Positions 1 through 12,456 are shown, numbered from the stretch's first letter. The stretch is 64,000 nt of DNA from Chionoecetes opilio (GCA_016584305.1 JACEEZ010022968.1:123653-187652), one strand, 5' to 3'. Made by a program: numbers and translations. Notes: generated by a model not told the origin, from the sequence alone.

Positions 1-1240
1 CACACCCTCCCTTAACACACCCCTCCCATTAACACACCCCCCTTTTAAAAACACACCACCCCCCCCTTTAACACACTCTTCCCAAAAACACACACCCCCC
101 CTTAGCAAACCCCCCTTTAAACACACACCCCCCCCTTAACACATCTTCCCTTAAACACCACTCCCCCAAAACCACACCTCCCCTTAACACACACCTCCCC
201 TATGGGGGGAGGTGTGTGTTAAGAAGAGGTTTTTAAAGGGGGGTTTGTGTTAAGGGGAGGTGGTTTTAAGGGAGGTGTGTGTTAAGGGGGGTGTGCGCTG
301 GGGGGAGGTGTGTATTAAAGGGGAAGATTGTTAAGGGGAGGTGTGTGTTTAAAAAGGAGGTGTGGTAAGGGAAGATGTGTTAAAGGGATGTGTGTGTTAA
401 GGGAAGGTGTGTGTTAGGAGGAGGTGTGTGTTAAGGGAAGGTGAAAGGGGAAAGGTGTGGTCAAGGGGAGGTGTGTTTTTAAGGGGGTGTGTGTTAAGGG
501 GAGGTTTGTTTTAAAGGGAAAATGTGTTTAAGGGGAGGTGTGTGTTAAGGGGAAGATGTTTTAAAGGGGATGTGTTGAAAGGGGGAGGGTGTGTTGGAGG
601 AGGTGTGTGTTAAGGGGAAGATGTGTAAAGGGGAAGGTGTGGGTCAAGGGGAGGTGTGTGTTAAGGGGGGGGGTTTTTAAGGGGAGGTGGGGTTTTAAGG
701 GGAAGATGTGTGTTAAGGGGAGGGTGTTTTAAAGGGGAGGGTGTTTTAAGGAAGGGTGTGCGTTAGGGGAGGGTGTGTGTTAAGGGAAGGTGTGTGTTAA
801 GGTGAGGTGTGTGTTAAGGGGAGGTGTGTGTCAAGGTAAGGTGTGCGTTAAGGGAGGGTGTGTGTTAAGGGAAGGTGTGTGTTAAGGGAAGATGTGTTCA
901 GAGGAGGTGTGTTAATGGGAGGTGTGAAGTTTAAAGGTTAAAGGTGTGAGGCTAAAATTAACACATCTTCCCTTAACACACACCTCCCCCTAACACACAC
1001 CTCCCCTTAAGACACACCTTCCCTTAACATACTCTCTTAACACACCTTCCCTTAACACACACTACCTTAATACACACCTTCCCTTAACACACACCTTCCC
1101 TTAACACACACCTTCCCTTACCACACACTACCCTTAACACACACCTCCCCTTAACACACACCTCCCCTTAACACACAGCTCCCCTTAACACACACACTCC
1201 CTTAACACACACCTCTCCTTAATACACTTTCCCATAATAC
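1..1240. repeat. Minisatellite with about 15-17-bp unit and two orientation switches
   Basis: Units read roughly TTAAGGGGAGGTGTGTG. Positions 1-203 carry the C-rich strand (ACACACCTCCCCTTAAC), about 204-950 carry the G-rich strand, and about 957-1240 return to the C-rich strand. The first junction, near 199-212, is itself palindromic (CCTCCCC then GGGGGAGG). Unit length and sequence drift a lot (GGGG, GGGA, GGAGG variants). This is not the arthropod TTAGG telomere motif. I see no coding potential. Confidence 0.9.
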
Positions 1241-1412
1241 CCTGAAGACGACCATCACTTCAGTACGCGACACACGACTCAGGAAAAGCGACGTTCCTAC
1301 CTTGGACTAGCGAAGGTGATTTCAGACACACACACCCGAAGCAAATGAATGAAAAGACGAGGGAAGACGCGTGAGGGAATGAAGGATGGAAGGCATGTAA
1401 AGAGACTGAAGA

Positions 1413-1526
1413 AGGGAAGAAAGGAAGGGAAGGAAGGAAGGAAGGAAGGAAGGAAGGAAGGAAGGAAGGAAGGAAGGAAGGAAGGAAGGAAGGAAGGAAG
1501 GAAGGAAGGAAGGAAGGAAGGAAGGA
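1413..1526. repeat. (GAAG)n microsatellite
   Basis: An almost pure tetranucleotide run of about 110 bp, embedded in a purine-rich stretch (about 1340-2110). It generates spurious Lys/Glu/Arg frames on plus and Pro/Ser/Phe frames on minus. The flanking 1530-2170 is purine-rich, unassigned DNA. Confidence 0.95.
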
Positions 1527-2182
1527 GAGTGAGTGTAAAGGAAGGTATGAGACGATGAGGATCATGAGGTATGAGAGCGAGGAGAAAGAGGGAGAGGAGG
1601 AGGAAGAGAGGGAGGAAGGAGGAGGGATGGATGAGGAAGCAGGAGGAGGAAGACTTATAAGATAGTACATAAGTGAGGACAGGAGGAAGGAAGGGGCGAC
1701 GGAAATAAAGAAGGAAGTAAAGACGTAAGAAGAAGGAAACAAGTGATAAATGTGCGAAAAAAATAACAGAGGGAGAGAAGATATGAAAAGTCACGACGAA
1801 AGGAGAAAAGAGGGAAGAAGGAAAGAGTGAGAGAGCATGGAGAAGTATGAGGGAAGGAGGAAGTAAAACAACACAGAAAAATACGAGGAAAAATGTGAAG
1901 AAAGAAAGGCGTGCAAGGCGGCAGTAATGAGACAGCAATTCAATGGATAAAGAATAAAATAAAAGAAATAAAGAAAGGAAAGAGCGAAACGTGCATGATA
2001 AATAATAAAAAAGGAGAGAAGAGAAGAATGCATGGCTGGAAGAGACGAGAGAGCAAAATAAATAAACATAATAAAAATGAGAAAGGTGGGAAAAGACGAT
2101 GAAAATAACAGGATTGCAAAAAAGGGCCGCTGAATAGTGGCATTCCTGCGGCGCCTGGCGATGAACTTTGCAGCAACGAAGG

Positions 2183-2652
2183 AGGCGGGGACACAGGGAG
2201 CTGGGGGGACACAGGGGGCTAGGCGGACGCAGGGGGCTGGGGGTACGCACGGGCTGGATTGACGCAGGGGGCTGGGGGGACACAGGGGGCTGGGGAACAC
2301 AAGGGGCTATGGGAACACAGGGGGCATGGAGGACGCAGGGGTCTCGGGGGACACAGGGGGCTGCAGGGACACAGAGGGCTGGGGGGACGCAGGGGGCTGG
2401 GGGGATGCAGGGGACTGGAGGGACACAGCGGGCTAGGGGGACGCAAGGGGGCTAAGGGAGGACACAGGGGGCTGGGGGGAGCAGGGGGGCTGGGGTTACG
2501 CAGGTGGCTGGGGGGACGCTGGGGGGACGCAGGGGCTGGGGGGACGCAAGGGGCTGGGGGGGACGCAGGGTGGCGGGTTGCGCAGGGGGGGTAGGTGGAC
2601 GCAGGGGGCTGGGGGGAACTCAGGGGCTGGTGGGACGCAGGGGGGCTGAGGA
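2183..2652. repeat. G-rich minisatellite, about 16-18-bp unit
   Basis: About 28 degenerate tandem units of the type GACACAGGGGGCTGGGG. The run of 4-6 G per unit makes the plus strand a G-quadruplex candidate. The open frames across it in several phases (Gly/Arg/Thr on plus, Pro/Ser/Cys on minus) are low-complexity artefacts. Confidence 0.92.
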
Positions 2653-2731
2653 GGGGAGGGACAGCCTGCCCACTAAAACCCAGCCACCAAGCCCTATTAG
2701 TTCCAGTTGCCAAGCACATGACCACGAGAAA

Positions 2732-3856
2732 TGTTTGTGTACTGTAAGCTCAATGACCATCTTCTACACCGTTGTCCCACCATTATGCAGTGCCACCTTA
2801 AAGTGTACTCTACAGTCCTGGTTTACTCTGCTGTAACCCCCACATGTAGTGGGAAAAAAAATATAAATGAATAAAATAAAAGAGATGTGAGAAAAAGGTA
2901 AGTACGTTTTGGATCTAAATAATACTTCGTTTAATTAATCATATAATATATTATTCCTTTGCTTGTCATTGGTAATAATTATACATTCCCACAAGTTTAT
3001 CTTAATATTAAGTCTTTCCTTCCCATCCTAACGATAAGCACGCGTAATGCTCAGGTTGTTATCCTAATATAGTTTACTATCTTTGGTTAACTGTCAGTTG
3101 CCTGTTCACCACATTAACGATACCACGCGTAATGCTCAAGTCGTCATCTAATATAGTTTTACTATCTCTGGTACTTCAGTCGCACTGTTACCACATTACA
3201 CTCTACCGCACGCGTAATGCTCAAGTCGTCAGCCCTAATATAGTTTATCTATCCTATGGTAACTTTAGTCCGCACTTTACCCTTTAAACGATAGTCGCAT
3301 GCGTATGCTCAAGCCGTCCTCCTAATATAGTTTATGCTATCTCTGGTATAACTTCAGATCCGCACTGTTACCGCCTTTAACGATAGCGCACTATGTAATG
3401 CTCAAGTCGTTTGTCCTACATGTAATGTATATACGTAGTCTACCGCCTTCCAAGGTTTCCCTCTCACTTATTTCTTCTATTTCTTCTTTCTCCTTGTCCT
3501 CAACGGCTGCTGTAATATGTTGTATGCTTGCCCCCTCTGCTAGTTTGGTGAGCGCCTTGGCCCCCTGTTCCGCCAACAGCATCCTACCTTGGGACCTAAG
3601 GGCGAGAATATCACCTCCCCACAGGCGACTTAACTCAGGCGAACGTCGAGCTGCTTCTCAGGTTATCCTAACCTAGAATCCCCGTTCTCACCATCGTTTC
3701 GCTACGTGTCTAATTCTACTGGCTTAAATATAAGCCCTAACCATTTTATTCAGGATGAGGTGCGTGAGTGAAAATTGCTCGTTAGCTTATATTATTGTAC
3801 TTATATTGTGTTAGTTTTCTTCTCTTCCCCTATTAATGTAATTTTCTCCGCTTACA
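2732..3856 (-). repeat. 3' LTR of a decayed Ty3/Gypsy-type element
   Basis: This segment matches 10061-11127 in the same order and orientation. Shared landmarks are CATGTAGTGGG followed by an A-run, GTGAGAAAAAGGTAAGTAC, an internal array of five units of about 85 bp (3031-3410), and a unique 3' part beginning CATCCTACCTTGGGAC. It begins TG and ends CA. The two copies differ by many 1-2-bp indels as well as substitutions. The boundaries are my alignment by eye and may be off by a few bases. I found no convincing target duplication. Confidence 0.8.
3031..3410. repeat. Five tandem units (about 85 bp) inside the left LTR
   Basis: Each unit contains CACGCGTAATGCTCAAGTCG followed by CCTAATATAG, a TTACTATCTCTGG-like block and CGCACTGTTACCAC. 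Units begin near 3038, 3126, 3209, 3299 and 3390. A matching five-unit array lies in the right LTR. Repeated motifs of this sort inside an LTR often sit in the U3/R regulatory part, but that role is inference. Confidence 0.8.
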
Positions 3857-5084
3857 TAGCTTTCTTCCCCCCCATAAAACATTTTCTTATGCCTCAGTTC
3901 TTCATCAAGCATCCTACCGGATATTCTAACTAACAATAAAAAATAAAAAATATCATAGTACATCCCACATAATTTCCATATAACTTTTCAAGGATCTTCT
4001 ATCACTCACAAACAAATATTCTCATCCCCCGCACATTCCAATTCTTCCACAAATATTTACAAACAAAATGAGATAAGTGAATGTATTCTTAAACTATCAC
4101 TTCCTCACCAAGAGCAGATTTAACCAGTTTTTGGGGGAATACCTATATTTTAAATGTGATGACTCTACTACCTTGGCAATGAGAACCTTCTCACTTCCTC
4201 TCTTATTGTTAAGGCCGAAACCCTATAGAGTCGCACTGGACTCGTCCCTCTAGTCCTGCACTGGTTATGTTTCTGATACCCCACTAATCCTAGGCGTAGG
4301 TGCGTTGGGAAGAATCACAACGACTGGATCTACTCATACCCTCAGTATCTTGGATATAGGCTCACCTCCTACTTTTGAGTGCATACAATAACTCCTGCGT
4401 CTATCACCCATCGAGCAAAGCTCAGAGCCAAGCACATCCTCTCGGGTCTTACGCAACCTAGCGGGTTTAATGTTCATGCAAACTGTGTACACCCTCTAAA
4501 GAAAAAAAGAAACATGTTTAAACCACATAACAAGTCTGTCTAGTGGTACCTCCTCAAATCTCTCTTCAATAAGAAAAATTGGTGAAACGTTAATCTCTTT
4601 CTCTCTAGAGGTATAACACTTATCGTCTGTCATCAACATTGTTCTAAGTATCGTCCTCACTGGTCTCACTCTCTTAGTGGGGGGGTTTCTCAAGTTCTTC
4701 TTCTGACAATTACTTCTCTGCTGGTTCCAACAGCCAGCCATCTTGTCCTCATATCGCTTTAATTTGCTCGGCGCCCGCGCGCTGTACATGGTTTGCCCCG
4801 TCAAAATATATTTTCCTAATACATATGAACCTCCATCTCTCATACTTCCACCACTTTGTATGGGACCGAACCACTTAACTGAAAGTTTTATATTGGTGCC
4901 CGTCTCAAAACTTCTCTTTTTACCGCACGGCCATTCGTCCTCTTTCCACCCTTGTCATTTTTCTTTTCACATATCTTTCTCCCCCGCCATTTTCTACTCT
5001 CTCCAAATTTGGTCCCTTTTGATTATTTCGTGTGCCACTGTTGTTTGTCATCCTCTGAACAATTTGTGGTAAACTTCCCACTAA

Positions 5085-5670
5085 TCAACCTGGAGTCGTA
5101 ATCGGGGAAAGAAAGCATAGAAAGGTTGGGTAACTCATTGTTTCATGCACAGCACTATTTAATACTCTTTGAGTTTCTAAGAGATAATTGGGCCACCCAT
5201 GAGGATAACCCTTGCACAGGTTTGAGAGAATTGTTTTCATTGTTTCGGTGCATCCTTTCTGAGATACTATAACCTTGTGTGATTGGTAGGCGTGTGTATA
5301 ATCCCTAATTGTAATCTCACATGAGTCACACAACTCTTTGAATTGTTGTGACGTAAACTCACTTAGCCGATTTCCAATAACAAGGTATGTGGTGCTCCAA
5401 ATAAACTGCCATATTCCCTAAAATTCTTACATAATTCGTCGGTCTCCTAGTCCTTAATTTATAAAAAAGGCTAGTAACCTACTATAATGATCTATTATGG
5501 TTAATACATAGCGTATCCGGTGGGCTCCCGTTCCCATTCTGTTATGTCTATTGCTTATCCTCTTCTCGAGGTTTACTTACTGGATGGTATTTCTTGCCAT
5601 TGTTTGGTTGGAGTCCACGACTACCCTTATGCTGTTGGCATGTCAAACAGTTCCTCACATATTCTCTCAC
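5085..5670 (-). pseudogene. Integrase remnant (Ty3/Gypsy-type)
   Basis: Read on minus with frame changes, the order of motifs is integrase-like. A zinc-finger end contains CLTCQQHKG, followed by LTIIDHYSR (first catalytic Asp region). Next come NRLSEFTSQQFKELCD (the GxEFxS-like second Asp/Asn region) and a C-terminal stretch with LNSAVHETMSYPTFLCF, resembling the AYN-x-H-x-T-G-x-x-P segment that ends the core. The longest intact piece is 82 codons (5333-5085). Integrase would insert the cDNA into host DNA. The fragment has several frameshifts and is not functional as written. Confidence 0.75.
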
Positions 5671-6189
5671 ATCCGTTGTGTTCAGGTTGGCCAATAAAAA
5701 TAGCCATCTGCTTTACTTATTTTATTTCCTCTGCCCTAAATGACTCTGATTCCTTATTGTAATTAATTCCAAGGCCGCTCGCTTCCGTTCAACTAGGTAA
5801 AACCAATAATAGTGTGTACTTGTTTATGTTAACTTGGTTTAGTTAAATATAAAATTCTTCCTAATCCTATTACGAATTGATCTAAAGTATTTCTGGGTAT
5901 TTAGATCTGGTTATTCTGCCTCCTTCTAGATATACTCTAGCATGTTATCTCCATCTACGGTCCTCTCGTTGCTTTCCTTTTACTTCTTCTTTAGTTTTTC
6001 CTAACCACCTCTCTCTACTTTGACATCGATGATTCTTACTGGTCTTCGTAAGTTGGTCTGGCTACAGTCTTCTTTTTCCCTGCTTTATACTCTATTTGAT
6101 ACTATAGTCTCTCATCTCTAGAATCCATCTGTTCTTCCGGTGACTTGGTTCGTTGTTTAACACTGAACTAACGTTGGTTGGGTCTGTTT

Positions 6190-6425
6190 TCTGATGATCA
6201 CCGTGGTTCCCACACAAGGAAATAGGAAATGTCTGCAAGCTAAATTATTCCTAAGGCTTCCTATCTGTTGCTGAGTATCGCGTCGTCACTGGTTTCAATT
6301 ACTTTGAAAAATAAAGATTACACATTGGGCTTTGCCCTCATCACTATACTGCATCATTGACTGCTTCCTGGCATGAGTTTGGCTAGCATCGTTATCCAAC
6401 ACAAATGGTTTATTAATGTTGGCAC
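6190..6425 (-). pseudogene. RNase H remnant (Ty3/Gypsy-type)
   Basis: On minus, KPFVLDNDAS resembles the FxLxTDAS start of retroelement RNase H. It is followed by YSDEGKAQCVIF (the hide/VIFxSK segment) and a segment reading roughly RRYSATDREALGII across frames, matching the NYxxxxREaLAvv motif. The piece lies between the RT and integrase remnants, as expected. It is frame-broken at several points. Confidence 0.65.
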
Positions 6426-6779
6426 TTAGTTAAGATGGAGCACTAGTCAGTTTATCTTTTAATAATCTGAAATGTCTTGCTTGCTTTCCTCTGGTTCCTT
6501 TGAATGGGTTATCTTTCTTGGTCCAATTATGATAGGCACTGCTATCTTAGCGAATCTTCCTCTATGTACTTCCCTATAGAACCTACCATACCTAAAATCT
6601 TCTGGTTTCCTTGACATTAGTTGGGGGTTTTCATTTTTCACGGCTGCCATATTGTCCTGGGTTGGGTTGGTAACCTTCCTTGTACACTAATGTGTCTCCA
6701 GAAAATTAACTTTTCTCCTTTGTCCCTATTTTACATTTGGTCAGTTTAATTTGAACTCCAAAATCTATCAGGAAAGGTG

Positions 6780-7320
6780 ATGTCCAGAATAATTTATCGA
6801 TCCTTCCAATAGTTTTTCGTAACTGTGCCATCAGGATTATGGCCTCCAGATAATTTTTAAACCAATCTTCTTTCAGTAAAGGAGTTAGGATCTAACTAAT
6901 TTGCGAGAGAAAATTGCTGCAACTGCAATTTAATCCATAGGAAGTCCTTTTGAATCTATATAAGGATATTCCTTCCTGAAGGTTGTTGATCTTTAACTAC
7001 TTTCATCTAACAGTACTTGATAATACCGCATCTTTCCAATTCTGGTGGCATGGATTCATACGAGCCCGCTACCGATTCTACTAACTCCTTTCCAATTATA
7101 TGGATAGGGGGTGTATATCAGTGGCTACATTTTGATTCACCTTTCTGATAAGTATAGACACATCCTTTTTTCCCCATTCGGCTTGTTAACCAGTAATATA
7201 GGACTTAACCACGCAGCTGTGAATTTTCTATTATGTCCTTACTCTGCCATTTCATCTCAACATTTTAGCTATTAGTTTTTTGTAGACTTTCTCCGGAATA
7301 CCTATATGTAACTCCCTCTT
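6780..7320 (-). pseudogene. Reverse transcriptase remnant (Ty3/Gypsy-type)
   Basis: Minus-strand fragments in shifting frames read SPILLVNKPNGEKRMCL, then VNQNVATDIHPLSI. These correspond to the conserved SP(I/V)VLVKKKDGxxRxCxDYRxLNxxTxxDxYPLP block of Ty3/Gypsy RT. The following IIGKELVESVAG-like stretch continues the fold. The YxDD box could not be located securely because of indels. A 63-codon frame at 6650-6459 lies just downstream and may be the RT/RH connection. Confidence 0.7.
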
Positions 7321-10060
7321 ACACGGTTTTTGGATCTAACACCTGAATAGGAGCGGTTCAGTTGTTCATGGTGCCTAGTTCTCCTGCATCTAAGATAAAA
7401 GTTTCATGGTGCTCTTTTATCAATGCGAAAAGATGAATGCCTCTCCTGTTCAGTTTAGTGGTTTTCCAGTCTCCTTTTTCCTAGAATTGCCTGTATTCGT
7501 ATGTCCGGTCGAGTACCATTACCCTCGCTACCATCACTATCGGGTCACATTGCTTACTTATCCTAGTGGTGATGACAACGTGTTTCCGGCCGTACTTGGT
7601 GCTGTTCTTGAATTTCTTCTGAGTTTACTACTCTATATTTAGCTAAAATTGTACCAGGACGTAACTGCAGCTGTCCACTACTGTTATTAATTACGTATAA
7701 AAGATAGTTCTTCTTTTGTAACGCATACAGGGGGGGCTATATTTTGCCATCTTGTTTTTTTGTGTCCACCAGAGAAGTGTTTCCCTCTACCTGTCCACTG
7801 ACAATCCTATACCATTGAGTTCTTTCTGCTCTTATTGGTCACACTTTTGCTGTTATCCTTATAGTACAGCTTGATTTATGCACCTCCTCTTTGCACTTTC
7901 ACTCTTAAAACTCTCTGATGGTACCGGATCAGTGTTTAACAAAAATTTAAGGGTAAGTTAGGTTAGCCCACATGACTTTCTTTTGTTTGTAAATTGATAG
8001 TTTATTTCTTCTAGTCCTATTATGTCCGTCCTATCAGGCTTGGTGGATAATTACTGATCTGGAAATAACTAATATCAACACTTCTATTGTTCTATCTATT
8101 CCTAAGGGTAGTTTTTACTCTTACTTGACCTAAGATTCCTCAACTCCTTGCCCTCTAATTATTCGTTTAAAAAAACTCGGATGTTACGGGGGGGGGGGGG
8201 TGGGTTCCTTATTTTAAGTTGTAAATCTAAAGCTGCGCTCTGTTATGGTGAATATTCGCTTCCTGTGTCTAATAAAACTTCCATGACGTGATCTTACGTG
8301 GCTAAAGGTTTATGGGGTATCGATGTTTTATAGTCATCCTGGAGTTCACTTTCCTCCCAGGACAACTTTTGAAAACTGCCCCGTCCTACATCCTACTCTC
8401 CAACAATCGAACAAGCGTTGCTACTTGGCTTCCCGTCGACAGTCTTGCGATTGAGGTGGTTGTTCATTCTACAGTAGGGGCAAAACGTTGGGAACTCTTT
8501 CTCCATCTGACTGGGTAGTTGCTGGTCGTTCCTAACTACCGAATTGTTGTAATTCTCTCCCATTCCTATCATCGTGTCCTTGCAGTTTCTCTTAACTATG
8601 ACTGACTAGCTGACAGTCCCTGTGCTGTTCTGTTTTTGGAGGAACTACTCTGGGAAGCGGTGTTATTCTGAATAACTGCCGGGGCGTTGGTTTACCGAGT
8701 ATCCTATAGTCTCTCTTCCGATAAATGATGGCCCTCGTCGTCTCGCACGCTCTCTATGAATTTTGTTTTTTCACCGGGATTTGTTCGTCCATTAAAAAGC
8801 TCTGAATTTCTCTTTACTGTGGCTTGGTAATCCTCTTAACACAGTTTAGTTTTAATGATTTTATCCCTACTGGTTAATTTCTCCGCTGTATGTTTTGAGC
8901 TTCGCTTCCAGTATGGGCGTATTTGTGCGATATTGAGTATTACTTGCAAAGTCTTGTGGATTCTTCCATCCAGTCATACTTGATACTTCAGAAATACTGT
9001 TAAGGATTCTGTCGACCATTATTGTCTGTTTAGGTCATCGCATAACCAATGAGGTTAGGGTGTCCCATGATCTAAATGTGTATCACACTGAGGGCATTCT
9101 GTACGATGTGCCTAACTGCGGGTCGCACTCTTGTCAAATAATGATAACATCTATTCTCTCCTACCTAATCCTCTGAACACTTGTCTACCTGGAAAGGAAA
9201 CTGTCAACTTCCTTTGCTTCTATACCTTGGTAAATCCCCGATGTTCGTATTTGTAAATATCTCTCGGCTTTATTAATGAATCTCATTTGGTCTCCCTAAC
9301 TGCCTGCTCCTCCTCCTTATTTTTCAAAAATAACTCACAGTTTTCTTTCAGTCTTTGCTACTTTCTTGTTCTAGCTGACGTCATCCACTTTGAAATCTCT
9401 CGCATTGTTTCGGGACGGGTTTCACTCTCTCATGTTTTTACTGCCTTCTCTTCTTGTAAGCTCCGTCTACCAGATTTGCTTCCTTTTGAGTGAAATCCTT
9501 CTCAAATCCTTGACTGAAAAACCCTTAAATCCTCCATCTCAAAAAAAATTTACCCTTGAAAACCGTAAATTAAAAAGGAAAATATTAATCTTTCCCTGAT
9601 TTTTTTAACTAGTGTTGGGGCTTCCACGGTGGCTATTTAACCTCACGAACAGCCCTCCGAAGTTGCTTACTTGCTTGGGGGCGTCGTTCCAAGCCTCAAC
9701 CACTGATTTACGCATTTTTATTGACTATTTACGGTGGGTGACCCGGCCCTCCTAAAGCCTGGCACTAACCGCCCATGCCGGATAATTGGCGTTGATTACG
9801 CGCTTCTCTCTCCCTGCCATCCTGGCGCTCTATAACTACTGTTATGCTAAGATCATCTTCCCACACGTATAGTCGAACTAGTCTAGTCACTACGCTACTC
9901 TATAACACCTATATGTACACGTATACCTCTGTAATCACACCATACTGTACAGTATGTGGATACTAACGTACTGGCACTATTGACAAGACAAAACTAACTA
10001 ACAAGGCGTTATAGTTTGGCTCGATCCATCTGAATGGATCCCACCGGCTGCCTACCATTA

Positions 10061-11127
10061 TGTATGGAGTGTCTCAAATGACCATCTAAACCGCTGTTGT
10101 CACAATTATGCAGTGCCCAGCGCTTGAAAGGTACTCTACAGTCCCTGGTTACTCTGCTGTAACCACCCACATGTAGTGGGAAAAAAAAAATATAAATGAA
10201 TAAAAATAAGATGTGAGAAAAAGGTAAGTACAGTTTGGATCTAAATATAATAATGTCGTTTAATAATCAATAATATATTTATTCCCTTTGCTTGTCATTG
10301 TAATAATTCTACATTCGAACAAGTTATCTTAATTAATCTCCTTCCCCTCTAAAGATAGCACGCGTATGCCAAGTCGTTACCTAATATAGTCTACTATCTT
10401 GGTAAACTTCGTTTGCACTGTCACCACATCAACGATACGCACGCGTGGTCATGCTACAAGTCGTCATCCTAATATAGTTTACATCTCTGGTAATTTCAGT
10501 CGCCTTTACCACTTTAAACGATACCCCGTAATGCTTAATCGTCAGCCTAATTAGTTTCTATCTCTGGTAATTCAGTCGCACTGTTACCACTCAACGATAC
10601 CATGCGTAATGCTAAAGTCGTCATCCTAATTATTTACTATCTTGGTAACTTCGTCGCACTTTTTCCCCTTTAACGATACGCACTTTTAAAATGCTCAGGT
10701 TACCAAATTTAAAATTTACTAGTCTATCCCCCTTCCAAAGTTTCCCTCTCACTTATTTTTTCTATTTCCTTCTTTCTCCTTGTCCTCACACGGCTGGCTG
10801 TAATATGTTGTAGTTGCCCCCTATGCTAATTTGTGAGCGCTTGGCCCCCTGGTCCACCAACAGCATCCTACCTTGGGACCCAAGGGCGAGAATATCACCT
10901 CCCCACAGGCGACTTAACTCAGCGAACGTCGAGCTGCTTCTCAGGTTATCCTAACCTAGAATCCCCGTTCTCACCTCGTTTCGCTACGTGTCAAATTACT
11001 ACTGGCTTAAAATATAAGCCTAACCAGTGATTCAGGACTGAGTCGTGAAGGAAAATTCCTCGTTAGCTTATTGATACTTATGTGTTATTTCATCTCTTCC
11101 CCTATTAATGTAATTTCTCACGTTACA
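10061..11127 (-). repeat. 5' LTR of the Ty3/Gypsy-type element
   Basis: Partner of 2732-3856. It begins TGTATGGAGTG and ends CGTTACA. It carries the same A-run and GTGAGAAAAAGGTAAGTAC block near 10215. It also holds five tandem units with CACGCGT/ATGC motifs at about 10358, 10434, 10521, 10598 and 10672 (about 78 bp each, shorter than on the left), and the same CATCCTACCTTGGGAC unique part. Because the element is transcribed on minus, this right copy is the upstream LTR. Confidence 0.8.
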
Positions 11128-11879
11128 CTACTATAAGGTTTTTTGGTATATTTGGAAAGATTGAAGCACAATGAATCCAAATCCACCTCTTGCCAGAGCG
11201 GCAACTTTGGGGAATTTTTTTTATCAGCACAAATCCAAGATGGCCGCAGACGCGATTGTGTAAAACAGTAAATCGCCAATATCTTTTGATATAATGAAGC
11301 TAGAGAGATAAATTTGGTGTCTACACGAAAGTTTTCATATATAAGGAACACAATGGAAGTGGCAAAAAGTTCCTAGGATGTTGCAAAGTGACAGTAATCC
11401 AAGATGGACACTATGTTGATAGTGTAATTTTTTAGCCACTTTTTTGTGATTGCGTATTAGTTTACAAGATGTCGTTTTGTAAGCTTATTGATCTGTGTAC
11501 GTAATCTGCCGCAAGGTAGCGTGCTAAGTGCATGTATATGGTGTTGGGTGTGTGCTTCGTGTAGAGTTGAAGGTGCGTTATTATACATATGTGGTTATTA
11601 TTGGTATCTCCGCCGTCATGAGTTCAACAGCAATCATTCATAATATATTAAATAGGCTATTTGATGAAATCTATTCTTTATCATTTTCCTAGTATTTATG
11701 GATTAAGGATATTCATTTGTTTATTTTTTACAAGAACTTGGCTGACATAGCCCTAACAACCATAAACATATCTTGTTTCAAACTATATGGAGCATATTAT
11801 TGAGCTTAATGTGTAATATGGAGTGTTTGTTTGCCCCCTGCAAGGCCACAAGTAAATAGTGGAATCTTGGCGAGGAGGG

Positions 11880-12456
11880 CCTCAAGACCATCATCGAAGA
11901 TAGCAAAGAAAAAGTTGATGGTATACATCTTGACATTGAAGCAAAGCTAGCAACTGAACAACCACAACAGCTACGCTGTCATGCCTCCTGTGCAACATCG
12001 TACACTTCAAAGGACCACAGGGGAAGGAAACCCACAAAAAAGCTGAAATCTGATGAATATGATCTACCTGTGAAGCGGCGGCGGTCACAAGTAACCACGT
12101 TAAACTTCAAGCTATATTGCTTATTATGTGGTGAAGACTGTCTCCCCATTGACCATTGTCACCCTGACAGATGGCACAAAGTATGCCAATGTGAGACTGT
12201 TACCCGATCTGGACAACTGACGTTCAAACACCATATCCTGGATACAGGCGAGTGTCGTGGGGATACATGGGCAGAAGAAATATCTTCTCGCCTTGCTGGT
12301 CCCGTATACTTACCAGCCGCCGATGCACAATATTATCTGCGATGCTACAACAAATACAGGAAACCCCTTGCCAAGCTGCCTGATTGTTTACTGCTCATAT
12401 CAGACCCAGCGCTGTCGAATGTTGGAAACGAAATCAACGATTTAAGCACGATTTAA
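11880..12456 (+). pseudogene. N-terminal Cys/His region of copy 1 transposon protein
   Basis: The open frame runs in phase from about 11880 through an internal Met at 12070 to 12456. It contains RCHASCATSY, then a basic KRRRSQ stretch, then LYCLLCGEDCLP with RWHKVC about 15 residues later. The spaced CxxC and H-x-x-C pairs suggest zinc binding. The minus-strand protein at 23636-23004 has the same two-module layout (CVLC ... WHKSC; CFFC ... LHEVC). At about 12420 the frame runs into a foreign insert with an AATC-type tail (see 12425-12600), after which the protein continues at 12610. A stop separates the MECLFAPCKA-like start at 11818 from this frame. Confidence 0.6.

Larger units (their letters stand above)
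3857..10060 (-). mobile_element. Internal region of decayed Ty3/Gypsy-type LTR retrotransposon
   Basis: This is the segment between the paired LTRs, coding on the minus strand. In transcription order I recognise reverse transcriptase (about 7320-6780), RNase H (about 6425-6190) and integrase (about 5670-5085). The order RT-RH-IN is diagnostic of Ty3/Gypsy rather than Ty1/Copia. No open frame exceeds about 120 codons, and each domain is broken by frameshifts. About 7.4-10.0 kb should hold gag and protease, but I could not recognise them. Just inside the right LTR the minus strand reads TGGTAGGCAGCC, a possible primer-binding site starting with TGG; this is weak. The element is dead as written, unless the many 1-bp indels are assembly errors. 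Confidence 0.8.

Noticed and set aside
1..1240. Telomere array at the window start
   Set aside because: The unit TTAAGGGGAGGTGTGTG is not TTAGG, and the orientation switches; called a minisatellite.
3031..3410. CRISPR-like repeat-spacer array
   Set aside because: Adjacent units repeat over their whole length, the array sits inside an LTR, and the genome is eukaryotic.
2700..11140. Target duplication flanking the Gypsy-type element
   Set aside because: Bases before 2732 and after 11127 do not match at any 4-6-bp length I tried.
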